From Oceanicola sp. 22II-s10i (GTDB lineage: Bacteria > Pseudomonadota > Alphaproteobacteria > Rhodobacterales > Rhodobacteraceae): DNA of 64,000 nt. The position numbers and the translations under genes were made by a program. The stretch is taken from NCBI RefSeq assembly GCF_002210105.1, contig NZ_AQQU01000001.1, positions 408,501 to 472,500 on the forward strand, given 5' to 3'. Each line of letters begins with the position of its first letter. Position 1 is the stretch's first letter. Below are positions 53,894-62,754 of this stretch, in pieces. The notes beneath the pieces were generated by a model. It ran no database searches and was not told the origin of the DNA. It saw only the letters and a list, made by a program, of their open reading frames with translations.

Positions 53894-55102
53894 TCACTTA
53901 CTCGGCAGTTCGAGAACACGTTTCGAAATGATGTCCAGCATCACCTCGCTCGTGCCGCCCTCGATCGAGTTGGCCTTGGTGCGCAGCCATTCCGGCGACA
54001 GCGTGCCGTAGGGCCCGTCCCATTCCGCGCCGAACGCGCCGGTGGCCGACATCAGCATTTCGTACCGCCGCTTGTTCAGCTCGGTCCCGTAATACTTCAG
54101 CATGGCGCTGGCATTGCCGACGCCGCCCGCCTTGGCCATGTCGCGGTAGCGTTCGATCGTCATGCCCATGGCAAGGCTGTCGACCTCCAGCTCCATCGCC
54201 TCGGTGCGGATGACCGGATCGTCCATCACGGCCTCGTCCAGCGAACCGAGGAACTGCCCCAGCGACCGACCGCCCAGCACGCCGCCGATGCTGCCGGAGC
54301 CGCCGCCACCGCCGATCATCGTGCGTTCGTGGGTCAGCAGGTGCTTGGCCACGTCCCAGCCACGGTTCACCTCGCCCACGACCGACGACAGGCCCTCGCC
54401 ATAGCTCTTGGGGACCTTCACATTTTCAAAGAAGGTCTCGCAGAACGGCGACCGGCCCGAGATCAGCTTGATCGGCTTGGTCGACACGCCTTCGGAGGTC
54501 ATGTCGATCAGCATGAAACTGATGCCCTTGTGCTTGGGCGCCTCGCGGTCGGTGCGGACCAGCGCGAAAATCCAGTCGGCGTGGTTGGCGTAGGAGGTCC
54601 AGATCTTGGAGCCGTTCACCAGCCAGTGGTCGCCCTTGTCCTCGGCCTTGGTCTGCACGCCGGCCAGATCCGACCCCGCGCCCGGCTCGGAGTAGCCCTG
54701 GCACCAGCGGATTTCGCCGCGGGTGATCTGCGGCAGGAAGTGTTTCTTCTGATCCTCGGTCCCGAAGGCCAGCAGCGCCGGCCCGAGCATCCACAGCCCG
54801 AACGACTCGAGAGGCGAGGGCGCCTTGGCCTTCGCCATCTCCTCGCGGAAGATCTTCTCCTGCTCGCGCGACAGCCCGGCGCCGCCATAGGCCTCGGGCC
54901 ATCGGGGCGCGGTCAGGCCGACAGATGCGGCGGCATTCATCCAGTCGCGCTGTGCGTCCGAGGAAAACTCGAACCGCTTTCCACCCCAGCAGATCTCGCG
55001 CTGGTCGGCGGGCATTTCACGAAGAAATGCAGGACAGTTTTCGGAAATGAAGTTAGAAACTTCGGTACGGAAGATGTCCGGATTCTCGTTGAAACGCGAC
55101 AT
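53894..55102 (-). CDS. Acyl-CoA dehydrogenase family protein (larger subunit type)
   Basis: 402 residues. GYSEPGAGSDLAGVQTKAED and NGSKIWTSYANHADWIFALV are FAD- and substrate-binding blocks; ALLKYYGTELNKR-type sequence (ASAMLKYYGTELNKRRYEM) and the C-terminal SIEGGTSEVMLDIISKRVL match FadE28/FadE29-like and LvaC-like dehydrogenases. It is the promoter-proximal gene of the catabolic run. Transfers electrons to ETF. Confidence 0.92.
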   Translation of the reverse strand: MSRFNENPDIFRTEVSNFISENCPAFLREMPADQREICWGGKRFEFSSDAQRDWMNAAASVGLTAPRWPEAYGGAGLSREQEKIFREEMAKAKAPSPLESFGLWMLGPALLAFGTEDQKKHFLPQITRGEIRWCQGYSEPGAGSDLAGVQTKAEDKGDHWLVNGSKIWTSYANHADWIFALVRTDREAPKHKGISFMLIDMTSEGVSTKPIKLISGRSPFCETFFENVKVPKSYGEGLSSVVGEVNRGWDVAKHLLTHERTMIGGGGGSGSIGGVLGGRSLGQFLGSLDEAVMDDPVIRTEAMELEVDSLAMGMTIERYRDMAKAGGVGNASAMLKYYGTELNKRRYEMLMSATGAFGAEWDGPYGTLSPEWLRTKANSIEGGTSEVMLDIISKRVLELPSK

Positions 55103-55127
55103 GCAGCTCCTCCCCAGCCAACGTCAC

Positions 55128-55142
55128 TTCTGCAGTGCAGAA
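55128..55142. promoter_or_regulatory. Perfect palindrome, candidate operator in the divergent promoter region
   Basis: TTCTGCA-G-TGCAGAA, a perfect 7+1+7 inverted repeat, lies 26 bp upstream of the acyl-CoA dehydrogenase start and about 100 bp upstream of the ABC binding-protein start. A TTGACA hexamer (about 55162-55167) follows on the plus strand. It could bind a regulator controlling both transcripts; no regulator gene is nearby in the window. Confidence 0.5.
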
Positions 55143-55245
55143 TATAATTTTGCTAGTTTACTTGACATCGGGGCTAGCAGGTCTTTTCATCCCCGGCAAG
55201 GAAAGCCTGCTCAGGTTCTGGGTTTTCCGATACGGGAGGAAATAA

Positions 55246-56481
55246 ATGAAAAACTTCAAGCGTGCCGTTCTCGCGGCATCCGTTTCCGTTGTCGCTATGG
55301 CATCCGCCGCAGCGGCCGACGTCAAGGTTGCATTCATCGACCCGCTGTCCGGACCGTTCGGTCCGTCGGGCGATGCAGCCTTCACATCCTACAAGCTGGC
55401 GTTCGAGCATCTGAACGCAAATGGCGGCCTGAACGGGGAGCAGGTCGAACTCACGGGCTACGACAACAAGGTCAGCCCCAAGGAATCGCTGGTCCAGCTT
55501 CAGAAGGCCATCGACTCCGGCGCGAAATACATCTTCCAGGGCAACGGCTCGTCCGTGGCCGCCGCGATCATCGACGCGGTGAACAAGCACAACGCCCGGA
55601 ACCCCGGTGACGAGGTGCTGTTCCTGAACTACGCGGCCGTCACGCCCGCCTTCACCAACGAAGCCTGCTCGTTCTGGCACTTCCGCTTCGACGCGCATGC
55701 CGACATGAAGATGAACGCGATCACCGACTGGATCGGGACCCGCGATGACATCAAGAAGGTATACCTGATCGGTCAGGACTATATCTTCGGCGAAGCCGTG
55801 GCCGCGGCCGCGTCCTCGCAGCTGGCGGAGAAGACCCCGAACGTCGAAATCGTCGGCAACGAACTGCACCCGCTGGGCAAGGTGAAGGACTTCACCCCCT
55901 ACATCCAGAAGATCCAGTCCTCTGGCGCGGATGCGGTCATCACCGGCAACTGGGGTCAGGACATGACCCTGCTGGTCAAGGCGGCGGCCGACTCCGGCCT
56001 CAAGATCCCGTTCCTGACCTTCTACGGCGGCTCGCTCGGCGCGGTTGCCGCGCTCGGCGAAGGCTCGATCGACACCCTCTACCAGGTGTCCGAAGGCATC
56101 ACCAACATCGACGCCGGCGAAGAGCAGAACAAGCTGATCGAGGAATACAAGGAACGCTTCCCCGATTACGACTACTACTACCACCGTGCCTTCGTGGCCG
56201 TGGACATGCTGGCGGCAGCGGCTGAAAAGGCCGGGTCGACCGACGTGATCCCCGTCGCCAAGGCTCTGGAAGGCCTGACCGTCGAAGGCGCATACGGTCC
56301 CGTGACCATGCGTGCCGAAGACCATCAGGCACAGCAGAACCTCTACATCTCCACCGTGTCGAACGACGTCAAATACGGCGTCGACAACATCGAACTCGGC
56401 TGGAAGCTGGTGGACAACGGCACCATCGAGGCCGCATCGGCCGAAGAGCCGACCACCTGCAAGATGGAACGCCCGGAGTAA
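55246..56481 (+). CDS. Branched-chain amino acid-type ABC transporter substrate-binding protein
   Basis: 411 residues, periplasmic. Signal peptide KRAVLAASVSVVAMASAAAA (cut near residue 24), then VKVAFIDPLSGPFGPSGDA, the Peripla_BP_6/LivK fold with LIGQDYIFGEAVAAAA and AVITGNWGQDMTLLVKAA. It delivers a ligand to the LivHM-like permease. The ligand is unknown; the divergent acyl-CoA genes suggest an organic acid. Strong GGGAGGA ribosome site. Confidence 0.95.
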   Translation: MKNFKRAVLAASVSVVAMASAAAADVKVAFIDPLSGPFGPSGDAAFTSYKLAFEHLNANGGLNGEQVELTGYDNKVSPKESLVQLQKAIDSGAKYIFQGNGSSVAAAIIDAVNKHNARNPGDEVLFLNYAAVTPAFTNEACSFWHFRFDAHADMKMNAITDWIGTRDDIKKVYLIGQDYIFGEAVAAAASSQLAEKTPNVEIVGNELHPLGKVKDFTPYIQKIQSSGADAVITGNWGQDMTLLVKAAADSGLKIPFLTFYGGSLGAVAALGEGSIDTLYQVSEGITNIDAGEEQNKLIEEYKERFPDYDYYYHRAFVAVDMLAAAAEKAGSTDVIPVAKALEGLTVEGAYGPVTMRAEDHQAQQNLYISTVSNDVKYGVDNIELGWKLVDNGTIEAASAEEPTTCKMERPE

Positions 56482-56597
56482 GTCCGGCGTCCTGACAGGG
56501 CTCTGACAGGGGCGTCACGTTCAGACCGGGCGTGGCGCCCCGATTGCTCGGGGCATAGGGGATTTGCAGACGGCCTTCGGGGCCGACGGGGAAGATC

Positions 56598-57530
56598 ATG
56601 GAAACGATCGTATTCTCCCTGCTGAACGGCACGATCTACGGGCTATTGCTCTTCATGCTGTCCAGCGGGCTGACGCTCATCTTCTCGATGATGGGCGTTC
56701 TCAACTTCGCACATGCGAGCTTCTACATGCTCGGTGCGTATTTCGCCTATACCATCATGGGCGTCACCAATTTCTGGCTCGCGCTGTTCCTCGCGCCGAT
56801 CCTTGCCGGCGTCATCGGCATGGGTGTCGAGAAATGGGGCCTGCGCAAGGTCCACGCGAATGGCCACGTCGCGGAACTGCTGTTCACCTTCGGGCTGGCC
56901 TACCTGATCGACGAGATCGTCAAGATCATCTGGGGCCGCGTCTCGGTGAACTACCAGGTGCCGGACTCGCTGAACTTCACGCTGTTCACGATCTACGGCT
57001 CTGACTACCCGGCCTACCGGATCTTCATCCTGTTCGTCGCGATCTTCATGCTCGTGTCGCTGTGGTATCTGCTCAAGAAGACCCGCGTCGGCCTGATCAT
57101 CCAGGCGGCGCTGAGCCATCCCCACATGGTCGGCCACCTCGGCCATAACGTGCCGCTGGTGTTCATGGGCGTTTTCGGCGCGGGCTGCGCGCTGGCGGGC
57201 CTCGCCGGGGTGATCGGCGGCAACTACTTCATCACCGACCCCGCTATGGCGGTCCAGATGGGACCGATCGTCTTCGTGGTGGTCGTCGTCGGCGGCCTCG
57301 GCTCGCTCGAAGGGGCCTTCATCGCGGCGATGCTGATCGGCCTGCTGCAGACCTCGGCCGTTTCGGTCAATGCGAGCTTCGCGGACATCTTCGGTTTCCT
57401 CGGCCTCTCAGCCACCTCCGAAGTCGGCTCGATCACGATCTCCTCGCTCGCGCCGATGCTGCCGTTCCTGCTGCTGGTGCTGATCCTGATCGTGAAGCCC
57501 ACCGGCCTGATGGGGGACCGTGAAGTATGA
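56598..57530 (+). CDS. LivH-type ABC transporter permease
   Basis: 310 residues, about eight helices. GLTLIFSMMGVLNFAHASFY is the diagnostic LivH segment, and VVVVGGLGSLEGAFIAAMLI the conserved coupling region. Ends with a four-base overlap (ATGA) with the LivM-type gene. Forms the inner-membrane channel with it. Confidence 0.95.
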   Translation: METIVFSLLNGTIYGLLLFMLSSGLTLIFSMMGVLNFAHASFYMLGAYFAYTIMGVTNFWLALFLAPILAGVIGMGVEKWGLRKVHANGHVAELLFTFGLAYLIDEIVKIIWGRVSVNYQVPDSLNFTLFTIYGSDYPAYRIFILFVAIFMLVSLWYLLKKTRVGLIIQAALSHPHMVGHLGHNVPLVFMGVFGAGCALAGLAGVIGGNYFITDPAMAVQMGPIVFVVVVVGGLGSLEGAFIAAMLIGLLQTSAVSVNASFADIFGFLGLSATSEVGSITISSLAPMLPFLLLVLILIVKPTGLMGDREV

Positions 57531-58792
57531 CCGACATGACCATGCAATCCACGGCCCTCGGGCCGACCTCGGCGGAGAAGTTCCGCCAGCGGGTCCTGCC
57601 CTTCGTGTTGTTCGGGCTCGTCCTCGCGATCATCCCGTTCTTCGGGCCGTCGCGGACGACGATGACCCTGCTGAACCACATCGGGATCAACATCGTCTTC
57701 GCGCTGGCCTACAACATGCTGCTCGGCCGTGCGGGGCTGCTGTCCTTCGGCCACGCGGTCTACCTCGGCCTCGCCGGCTACTTCTGCGTCCATATCCTGA
57801 ACTGGATCGACGCGGCGGATGGCGGGTTCTGGGGCAACCTGCCCGTGTTCTCGCTGCCGATCTGGGGCTTCGCCATGGGCGCGCTGGCCGGTGCGGTCAT
57901 CGGCTGGCCGTCGTGCCGCCGCGCGGGCACGGCCTTTGCCATGATCTCGCTGGGCGTGGCGGAACTGATGGCGGCCGCCGCCTTCATGTTCGACTCGCTC
58001 TTCGGGGGCGAGATGGGCATCTCGGGCGACCGCATGTCAGGGCCGGAGTTCCTGGGCATGAGCCTCGGGCCGCTCGACGAAGTCTACTGGTTCGTCGCCT
58101 TCTGGACCTTCGTCGGCGTCGTCGCGATGTTCATGTTCACGCGCACCCCGCTGGGCAAACTGTCCGAAGCGACGCGCGACAACCCGGAACGAGTCCAGTT
58201 CATCGGCTATGACCCGACCCGCGTCCGCTACCTCGTCTTCATCTTCTCGGCGGCCTTCGCGGGCATGGCGGGCGGCATGGCGGCGGTGCAGGACGAGATC
58301 TTCACCCCGGAATCCATGTCGCTGATCCCCTCGGGCGCGATCCTGATCGCGGCCTACGTGGGTGGCATCCGCTATTTCAGCGGGCCGATCATGGGGGCGA
58401 TCCTGATGACCTGGATGAGCTCGAACCTGTCGGACTACACCGTCGGCTGGCTGCTCTACCTCGGCCTGATGTTCATCACCGTGGTGATGTTCGTCCCGGA
58501 CGGGATCGCGGGCCTCGTCTTCGGCTTCTGGAACGGCATACGGTCGCCGAACCGGAGCCATCTGATGGCGAAGTGGGCGCAGCAGGCCGTCGGCGTGGCG
58601 CTGATGATCGTGTCGATCATCGTCATCGTCGAAGTCGCCTTCCGCTGGTCCGAAGGCTACGGCGAGGTGTTCGAGCCATGGGGCATGGAACTGCCGCATG
58701 ACGGTGTGATCACATGGCTGCTGGCCATCGTGCCGCTGGCCCTCGGCGTGGCGCTGCTGCGCCGCGTCGCCCGCAAATCCGAGGAGGTCTGA
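57527..58792 (+). CDS. LivM-type ABC transporter permease, C-terminally extended
   Basis: 421 residues, longer than the usual 320-350. LALAYNMLLGRAGLLSFGHA and the AAFAGMAGGMAAVQDEIFTP segment are LivM signatures. After the conserved core the protein continues about 80 residues with two extra helices (VGVALMIVSIIVIVEVAF and WLLAIVPLALGVALL), an unusual extension. Confidence 0.94.
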   Translation: MTDMTMQSTALGPTSAEKFRQRVLPFVLFGLVLAIIPFFGPSRTTMTLLNHIGINIVFALAYNMLLGRAGLLSFGHAVYLGLAGYFCVHILNWIDAADGGFWGNLPVFSLPIWGFAMGALAGAVIGWPSCRRAGTAFAMISLGVAELMAAAAFMFDSLFGGEMGISGDRMSGPEFLGMSLGPLDEVYWFVAFWTFVGVVAMFMFTRTPLGKLSEATRDNPERVQFIGYDPTRVRYLVFIFSAAFAGMAGGMAAVQDEIFTPESMSLIPSGAILIAAYVGGIRYFSGPIMGAILMTWMSSNLSDYTVGWLLYLGLMFITVVMFVPDGIAGLVFGFWNGIRSPNRSHLMAKWAQQAVGVALMIVSIIVIVEVAFRWSEGYGEVFEPWGMELPHDGVITWLLAIVPLALGVALLRRVARKSEEV

Positions 58793-58795
58793 GCC

Positions 58796-59569
58796 ATGAC
58801 AACACCCGCGCTCAAACTCACCAACGTCCACAAGAGCTTTGGCCCCGCCAAGATCATCCAGGGCGTCAACCTCGAGATCGCCAAGGGCGAACGCCACGCG
58901 ATCATCGGCCCTAACGGCGCCGGCAAGTCGACGCTCTTCAACCTCGTGTCGGGGCTCTACACCCTGTCCGAGGGGCAGGTGGAACTGAACGGCGCCGTCA
59001 TTTCAGGCAAGAAGCCGTTCGAGATCAACCGGATGGGCCTGTCACGGTCGTTCCAGGTCTCGAACATCTTCTCGAACATGTCGGTCCGGGAAAACGTCCG
59101 CTGCGGCGTGCTCTGGTCGCTGGGCTACGGCTATTCGTTCCTGCGCAATGTCGGCAACCTGAAGGAGGTGCAGGAAAAGACCGCGCACATCCTGAACGAG
59201 GTCGGCCTCTTGGACAAAGCCAACCTGCCCGCCGCGCTTCTGCCCTATGCCGACCAGCGCACGCTGGAAATCGCGATCACCATCGCGGGCGGGGCCGAGG
59301 TCATCATGCTGGACGAACCGACCGCCGGCATGTCGCATTCGGAAACCGACCGCGCCGTGGCGCTGATCGAGAAGGCGACCAAGGGCAAGACGCTGCTGAT
59401 CGTGGAGCACGACATGGGCGTCGTCTTCGGCCTCGCCGACCGCATCTCGGTGCTGGTTTACGGCGAGATCATCGCGACCGGCAAACCGGAGGAGATACGG
59501 GGCGATCCCAAGGTGCGCGAGGCCTATCTGGGCGAGGAAGCCGACGAGATCGAAGGAGCATCCGCATGA
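58796..59569 (+). CDS. LivG-type ABC transporter ATPase with degenerate signature motif
   Basis: 257 residues. Walker A GPNGAGKST (38-46) is canonical, Walker B is VIMLDEP with Glu174, and the switch His205 is in IVEHDMG. The signature motif, LSYGEQ in ordinary LivG, reads LPYADQ (149-154): Ser to Pro and Gly to Ala. This loop completes the ATP site of the partner subunit, whose Walker A is itself altered. Three bases after the permease gene, overlapping the next ATPase. Confidence 0.95.
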   Translation: MTTPALKLTNVHKSFGPAKIIQGVNLEIAKGERHAIIGPNGAGKSTLFNLVSGLYTLSEGQVELNGAVISGKKPFEINRMGLSRSFQVSNIFSNMSVRENVRCGVLWSLGYGYSFLRNVGNLKEVQEKTAHILNEVGLLDKANLPAALLPYADQRTLEIAITIAGGAEVIMLDEPTAGMSHSETDRAVALIEKATKGKTLLIVEHDMGVVFGLADRISVLVYGEIIATGKPEEIRGDPKVREAYLGEEADEIEGASA

Positions 59570-60327
59570 CCGATTTCCACGTCGACACGGCCCACAAGCC
59601 GGACGTCACCCCGCCCCCGGCGGGCGAGCCGATGCTGGCCGTCACCGATCTGCACGCCTATTACGGCAAGTCCCACGTCCTGCACGGGGTCAACATGCAG
59701 ATCATGCCGGGCGAGGTCATCGCCCTGCTGGGCCGCAACGGGGTGGGCCGTTCCACCACCGCCAAGGCGATCATGGGCGAGGTGCCCCCGGTCGGCTCCG
59801 TCCGGTTCAAGGGGCAGGAGATCGGCGGCATGCCGAACCACAAGATCGCCCGCCTCGGCCTTGGCTACGTGCCGGAAAGCCGGGACATCTTTCCGACCAT
59901 GACGGTCAGGCAGAACCTGATGCTGGGCATCAAGGACCTGCGCAATCCGGGCAAGTACACGGTCGACCAGATGCTCGACATGTTCCCAAACCTGCGTTCG
60001 CGGGCGGACAACATGGCGGGCGTCCTTTCGGGCGGTGAAAAGCAGATGCTGACCATGTGCCGGACCCTGATGGGCGATCCGGAACTGATCATCATCGACG
60101 AACCGACCGAGGGCCTCGCGCCCAAGATCGTGCAGCAGGTCGGCGAGATGATCGCCGAGATCGCCAAGTCCGGCGTGTCGATCCTGTTGGTCGAACAGAA
60201 GCTGTCGATCGCGCTCAAGATCGCGGACCGGGTCTATGTCATGGGCCATGGCGAGATCGTCTATTCGGGCACACCCGAGGAGTTCAAGACGCGCGAGGAT
60301 GTCCGCAAGGAATGGCTCGAGGTATAA
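59566..60327 (+). CDS. LivF-type ABC transporter ATPase with Lys-to-Arg Walker A
   Basis: 253 residues. Walker A reads GRNGVGRST (56-64), with Arg62 in place of the nucleotide-binding Lys; codon CGT at 59749-59751 region. The signature LSGGEKQ (154-160) and Walker B IIIDEP with Glu179 are intact; the switch position is Gln211 (VEQ), common in LivF. An N-terminal extension of about 20 residues (VDTAHKPDVTPPPAG) is unusual. ATGA overlap with LivG. Confidence 0.95.
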   Translation: MTDFHVDTAHKPDVTPPPAGEPMLAVTDLHAYYGKSHVLHGVNMQIMPGEVIALLGRNGVGRSTTAKAIMGEVPPVGSVRFKGQEIGGMPNHKIARLGLGYVPESRDIFPTMTVRQNLMLGIKDLRNPGKYTVDQMLDMFPNLRSRADNMAGVLSGGEKQMLTMCRTLMGDPELIIIDEPTEGLAPKIVQQVGEMIAEIAKSGVSILLVEQKLSIALKIADRVYVMGHGEIVYSGTPEEFKTREDVRKEWLEV

Positions 60328-60359
60328 GGCGCGCAACCCGCGACCTGCGACCGAGAGAC

Positions 60360-61541
60360 ATGACGGACACGATCAGCCTGACCGACGGTCAAGACACAGC
60401 GCTCCGGGACAGGTGGCCAGACCTGTTCCGGGGCGCTTTCCTTGTGATAAGCCTGCTGTTCGTTCTCGGCCTGCTGGCCTGGGATGTCTCTCGCGGCGGG
60501 CACGGGTGGAAACAGGGCGACTGGCTGATCAACGACCTTGAGGGCCCGATCCGGCGCGGCCCCTTCGGATCCGCGATGATCGGGCTGGCCGACCTGCTCG
60601 GGACGTCGCCGCTGATCGTCGTCGCCAGCCTTCAGGCAGTGCTGACCGTGGGCCTTTATGCGGTGGTCTGGAGGCTCGGCAACAGGATGCCCGACCGCCG
60701 GGCCGCCCTGATCCTGACCCTGTCGCCCGCGATGTTCGCGGTGTTCTGGGTCGCCGATCCGACCGGCGGACTGCGCAAGGAACTGATCGCCTTCCTCGCG
60801 CTGGCGCTGGCCGGAACCGGGGTGGCGGCAGGATCGCGCGTCGCGTTCGCGGCCGGCACCGCGCTCATGGCACTGGCCGTCTGGTCGCACGAAGCGCTGA
60901 TCCTCTTCCTGCCGACATGGCTGGTCCTTGCCGGGATGGGCCTTCATATCGGCCTCGGGCGCCTGTTCCTCACGGTCCTGTCGGTCGCGCTGGCCGTCGC
61001 ATCGGCCCTGGCCCTCGGCTATGCCCTCGGGCATCCGACCGTGGACGACCACATGACGGTGTGCGCGGCGCTGCTCGAACGTGGCACGTCCGAGCACATG
61101 TGCAATGCCGCGGTCCGCTGGACCGAACGCGGCGCTGCGGCGGGCGCGGCGGCGGTGATGGAAAACCTCAATCCCGTGCGCCTCGCCGGCTCTGCCATCG
61201 CCTATGCACTGTCCTTGCTGGCGGCGGGACATGTGATCCACACTCTGCCGCGCCGCAAAACGCTGTTCGTTCTGGCGCTGGCCGCGGCGGTGCCCTTCCT
61301 GCCGCTCTATCCGGTCGCGCTGGACTGGGGCCGGTGGATCGCGTTCCACGTCTTTTCGGTCACGGTGATCCTGATGACCAGCCTTGCCGCGGGCATCCAG
61401 CGACCGAGCGCTCCGATCGGACGGGCGATGACGCTGCGCCTCGTGGTCCTCGCGCTGCTGATCAGTCCGGCCCATACGACGGGCGCGGAGCTTGGCGGCG
61501 CGCTGCGCACCCTGCTGGAGGAAACGATCTGGCTGGTCTGA
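60360..61541 (+). CDS. Polytopic membrane protein of unknown function
   Basis: 393 residues, about nine to ten helices. After an N-terminal soluble stretch come FLVISLLFVLGLLAWDVSRG, an extracytoplasmic loop with GHGWKQGDWLIND, and helices such as SPLIVVASLQAVLTVGLYAV. A long loop (VDDHMTVCAALLERGTSEH) carries two Cys. The arrangement recalls EpsG/GT-C-like membrane glycosyltransferases, but no motif proves it. It follows livF by 32 bp and may be cotranscribed. Confidence 0.72.
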   Translation: MTDTISLTDGQDTALRDRWPDLFRGAFLVISLLFVLGLLAWDVSRGGHGWKQGDWLINDLEGPIRRGPFGSAMIGLADLLGTSPLIVVASLQAVLTVGLYAVVWRLGNRMPDRRAALILTLSPAMFAVFWVADPTGGLRKELIAFLALALAGTGVAAGSRVAFAAGTALMALAVWSHEALILFLPTWLVLAGMGLHIGLGRLFLTVLSVALAVASALALGYALGHPTVDDHMTVCAALLERGTSEHMCNAAVRWTERGAAAGAAAVMENLNPVRLAGSAIAYALSLLAAGHVIHTLPRRKTLFVLALAAAVPFLPLYPVALDWGRWIAFHVFSVTVILMTSLAAGIQRPSAPIGRAMTLRLVVLALLISPAHTTGAELGGALRTLLEETIWLV

Positions 61542-61548
61542 ACCCCGG

Positions 61549-62631
61549 CTATTCGCCGAGGGAGAATGTCAGTGTCAGCGTGGTGCCGCCGTCATCCGAT
61601 GTCAGGGTCTGCGTCGCCTGCATCTGCTGGGCGGACGCGTCGATGACCAGCAGCCCTAGAGAGCCCGGGCGCCGCTCGCCCGACATGCCCACGCCGTCGT
61701 CGCGGCAGGTCAGGACCACCTCGTCCTCGCCCACGTGGCTTTCGAAGGTCAGCGTGCCTTGGCGGCCGTCCGGGAAGGCGTGCTTGAAGGTGTTTGACGC
61801 GAATTCATTCAGGATCACGCCGATCGACGCGGCCTGATCGGCCGTCAGGACCGCATCGTCCAGCCGGGTCGCGATCCGCACCGTTTCCGGCGCGCTGCCA
61901 CGGATCAGGCCGGCCACCTTTTCCACGAAGGGCACAAGACCCACGCCGCCTTCGGCCTCCACCTTGTGCAGCGCCTCGTGCAGCGCGGCCACCGTGTCGA
62001 TCCGGCGCTGCACGATGTCCAGCGCCTCGCGCGTTTCGTGTGATTTGGCGCGGCGGGCCTGAAGCCGGGTGAGGGAGGAAATGGACTGGAGCGAGTTCTT
62101 GACCCGGTGATCCACCTCGCGCCGCAACAGATCCGCCTCGTGCAGGGCGCGGCGCAGGTCGAGCTGGGTCATCACCTGGCCCGCAAGGACCCGCAGGGCT
62201 TCCTGCTGGAATTCGGTCAGGCGGCGTGGCTTGCTGTCGAGCACGCAGAGCGATCCGATCGGCAGCCCTTCCTTCGTCCGCAGGACCGCACCCGCATAGA
62301 AGCGCAGATGCGGATCGGCCAGAACCAGCGGATTGTCACGGGTGCGGATGTCGAGGGTTGTGTCTTCGATCTCCAGATATCCGTCTGTCAGGATCGCGTG
62401 CGAACAGATCGACTCCTCGAGCGAGGTTTCCCGTGTCCCCAGCCCGATCTCGGCCTTGAACCACTGGCGGTGCGCATCGACGAGGCTGATGACCGACATC
62501 GGCATACCGCAAATCTGCGAGGCGAGACGCACGATGTCATCGAACGCCTGCTCGGACGGTGTGTCCAGAATGTCGAAGTCCCGCAACGCCGCCAGCCGTG
62601 CTTCCTGCGCAACGTGTCTGTCTGCCTTCAT
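61549..62631 (-). CDS. GAF domain sensor histidine kinase, HisKA_2/HWE type
   Basis: 360 residues. An N-terminal GAF domain (about 20-160; AFDDIVRLASQICGMPMSVI to GSLCVLDSKPR) leads to a HisKA_2 dimerisation helix REVDHRVKNSLQSISSLTRL with the phospho-His, and an HATPase domain with GVILNEFASNTFKHAFPDG and CRDDGVGM. Such kinases are common in general stress and light signalling of alphaproteobacteria. No LOV motif. No receiver or anti-sigma gene adjacent. Confidence 0.9.
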   Translation of the reverse strand: MKADRHVAQEARLAALRDFDILDTPSEQAFDDIVRLASQICGMPMSVISLVDAHRQWFKAEIGLGTRETSLEESICSHAILTDGYLEIEDTTLDIRTRDNPLVLADPHLRFYAGAVLRTKEGLPIGSLCVLDSKPRRLTEFQQEALRVLAGQVMTQLDLRRALHEADLLRREVDHRVKNSLQSISSLTRLQARRAKSHETREALDIVQRRIDTVAALHEALHKVEAEGGVGLVPFVEKVAGLIRGSAPETVRIATRLDDAVLTADQAASIGVILNEFASNTFKHAFPDGRQGTLTFESHVGEDEVVLTCRDDGVGMSGERRPGSLGLLVIDASAQQMQATQTLTSDDGGTTLTLTFSLGE

Positions 62632-62754
62632 CTCTGCCCGTGATCCCCGGTCCCCTAATCCCGTCCCTGAAAAAAACGGGGGCCTAGCGCTAGAAACGCG
62701 CAGCGACAAGAAAAGTTCCCGACCGTTCCGAAGAAAATGTCAGGCCGCGCACGA

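Noticed and set aside
52664-55147. Plus-strand open frame of about 827 codons
   Set aside because: Antisense to the two acyl-CoA dehydrogenases and an SDR; low-complexity translation and no ribosome site.
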